Shown: piece by piece, positions 6,563 to 6,812 of the stretch
How the letters are laid out: each line of letters opens with the position of its first letter
How positions within the stretch are numbered: the first letter of the stretch is position 1
From: an uncultured Bacteroidales bacterium
GTDB lineage: Bacteria; Bacteroidota; Bacteroidia; Bacteroidales; Paludibacteraceae
Assembly (NCBI GenBank): GCA_903912795.1
Contig: CAIWIS010000615.1
Coordinates: forward strand, 1 to 6,812
Direction: 5' to 3'
Length of the DNA stretch: 6,812 nt
The notes under the pieces: generated by a model
What the model was told of the DNA's origin: nothing
Databases searched by the model: none
Seen by the model: the letters and a program-made list of their open reading frames with translations, nothing else
Position numbers and translations under genes: made by a program

Positions 6563-6609
6563 CCTGCTTTGGGAGCAGGGGGTCGTGAGTTCGAATCCCA
6601 CCACCCCGA
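6535..6609 (+). tRNA. tRNA-Pro (anticodon TGG)
   Basis: A complete cloverleaf is present: acceptor CGGGGTG (6535-6541) with CACCCCG (6602-6608) and discriminator A6609; D stem GCGC/GCGC (6544-6547, 6558-6561); anticodon stem CCTGC/GCAGG (6563-6567, 6575-6579) with loop TTTGGGA and anticodon TGG at 6570-6572; variable loop of five bases; T stem GTGAG/CCCAC (6585-6589, 6597-6601) with one A-C mismatch and loop TTCGAAT. The UGG anticodon reads CCN proline codons. CCA is not encoded and must be added after transcription. It lies behind a degenerate copy and before a strong terminator. Confidence 0.97.
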
Positions 6610-6615
6610 CTCTTT

Positions 6616-6651
6616 AATCCGCTTGTGTTTATTCACAGGCGGATTTTTTTT
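6616..6651 (+). terminator. Intrinsic terminator of the tRNA-Pro unit
   Basis: A 12-bp stem (6616-6627 with 6634-6645, one G-T pair), a 6-base loop and a T-run at 6644-6651 start six bases after the tRNA ends. On the minus strand no T-run follows the hairpin, so it terminates mainly rightward transcription. Confidence 0.9.
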
Positions 6652-6811
6652 ATGGTCTAAGGGGAATATGAACACTTTCTATATATTGTAAACACATTTT
6701 ACAATCTTCTGGATTGAACATATGATCTTCACGTTTCAAAACAGATATTTGCCTAACATTCATTGGTGTTTTTCTGCTAGAAAGGTCTATTAATGAAGCC
6801 ATGCCAATCAA
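6650..6811 (-). CDS. C-terminal end of an unidentified protein, possibly phosphoribosyltransferase-like (5' part outside window)
   Basis: On the minus strand a frame is open from the right edge to a TAA at 6650-6652, giving 53 residues that begin LIGMASLIDLSSRKTP and end in HIPLRP. Composition is protein-like: a hydrophobic strand (SLIDL), then strand-like QISVLKRED, then FNPEDCKMC with a C-x-x-C pair (Cys37 and Cys40 of the visible part), then a Pro-rich end. This pattern (SLIDL, then the start of a short beta strand, then a PE-x-C-x-x-C tail ending near IP-x-x-P) resembles the C-terminus of long-type orotate phosphoribosyltransferase-like proteins, whose tails often read PE-x-C-P-x-C followed by P-x-x-K-P-G-S. 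The resemblance is from memory of family patterns and is only suggestive. The stop codon overlaps the T-run of the tRNA terminator, so the two units converge with no spare bases. Confidence 0.6.
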   Translation of the reverse strand: MIGMASLIDLSSRKTPMNVRQISVLKREDHMFNPEDCKMCLQYIESVHIPLRP

Positions 6812-6812
6812 T

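Noticed and set aside
6451..6609. Integration (att) site or excised island scar at the repeated tRNA
   Set aside because: The exact repeat is the 5' half, while tRNA att sites usually repeat the 3' half, and there is no integrase or foreign DNA in the 56 bases between the repeats.
1..6812. CRISPR array, insertion sequence, phage or toxin-antitoxin module
   Set aside because: No spaced repeats, transposase, integrase or small paired genes were seen on either strand.

Overview
The window looks like chromosomal DNA of a member of the Bacteroidota, probably Bacteroidales/Marinilabiliales-like (the order is inferred). The DNA is AT-rich. The clearest promoters match the Bacteroidota form TTG-N19-TAnnTTTG. 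Genes lack Shine-Dalgarno sequences and have A/T-rich leaders. The tRNA gene does not encode CCA, and all six protein genes end in TAA. The gene content (long PriA, GTPase-divergent EF-G paralog, PEGA/SHOCT lipoprotein) fits the same phylum.

Layout, left to right. (1) 2-412, +: 3' part of an integral-membrane methyltransferase of the isoprenylcysteine carboxyl methyltransferase/PEMT-like family, cut by the window edge. (2) 470-2929, -: complete priA, the replication-restart helicase, convergent with (1). (3) 2930-3094: divergent promoter region with a good -7 box for priA and a full promoter for ppnP. (4) 3095-3376, +: ppnP, pyrimidine/purine nucleoside phosphorylase. (5) 3426-3944, -: small lipoprotein with PEGA and SHOCT domains, sharing a bidirectional terminator with ppnP. 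(6) 4078-6237, -: divergent EF-G paralog whose G-domain motifs are altered at catalytic and guanine-recognition positions, with a strong terminator behind it. It resembles the Bacteroides EF-G2 type. (7) 6393-6651, +: a tRNA transcription unit with promoter, a decayed tRNA copy, an intact tRNA-Pro(UGG) and a terminator. (8) 6650-6811, -: C-terminal end of a gene entering from the right, possibly a phosphoribosyltransferase.

The genes are mostly single transcription units separated by terminators, not an operon. No mobile element, CRISPR array, phage or defence cassette is visible. The parts most worth attention are the EF-G paralog with a Ser in place of the catalytic His and an insertion of about 25 residues in domain IV, and the degenerate tRNA copy lying between promoter and true tRNA-Pro. 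The EF-G paralog belongs to a family already described in Bacteroides. I see no convincing wholly new multi-gene system.
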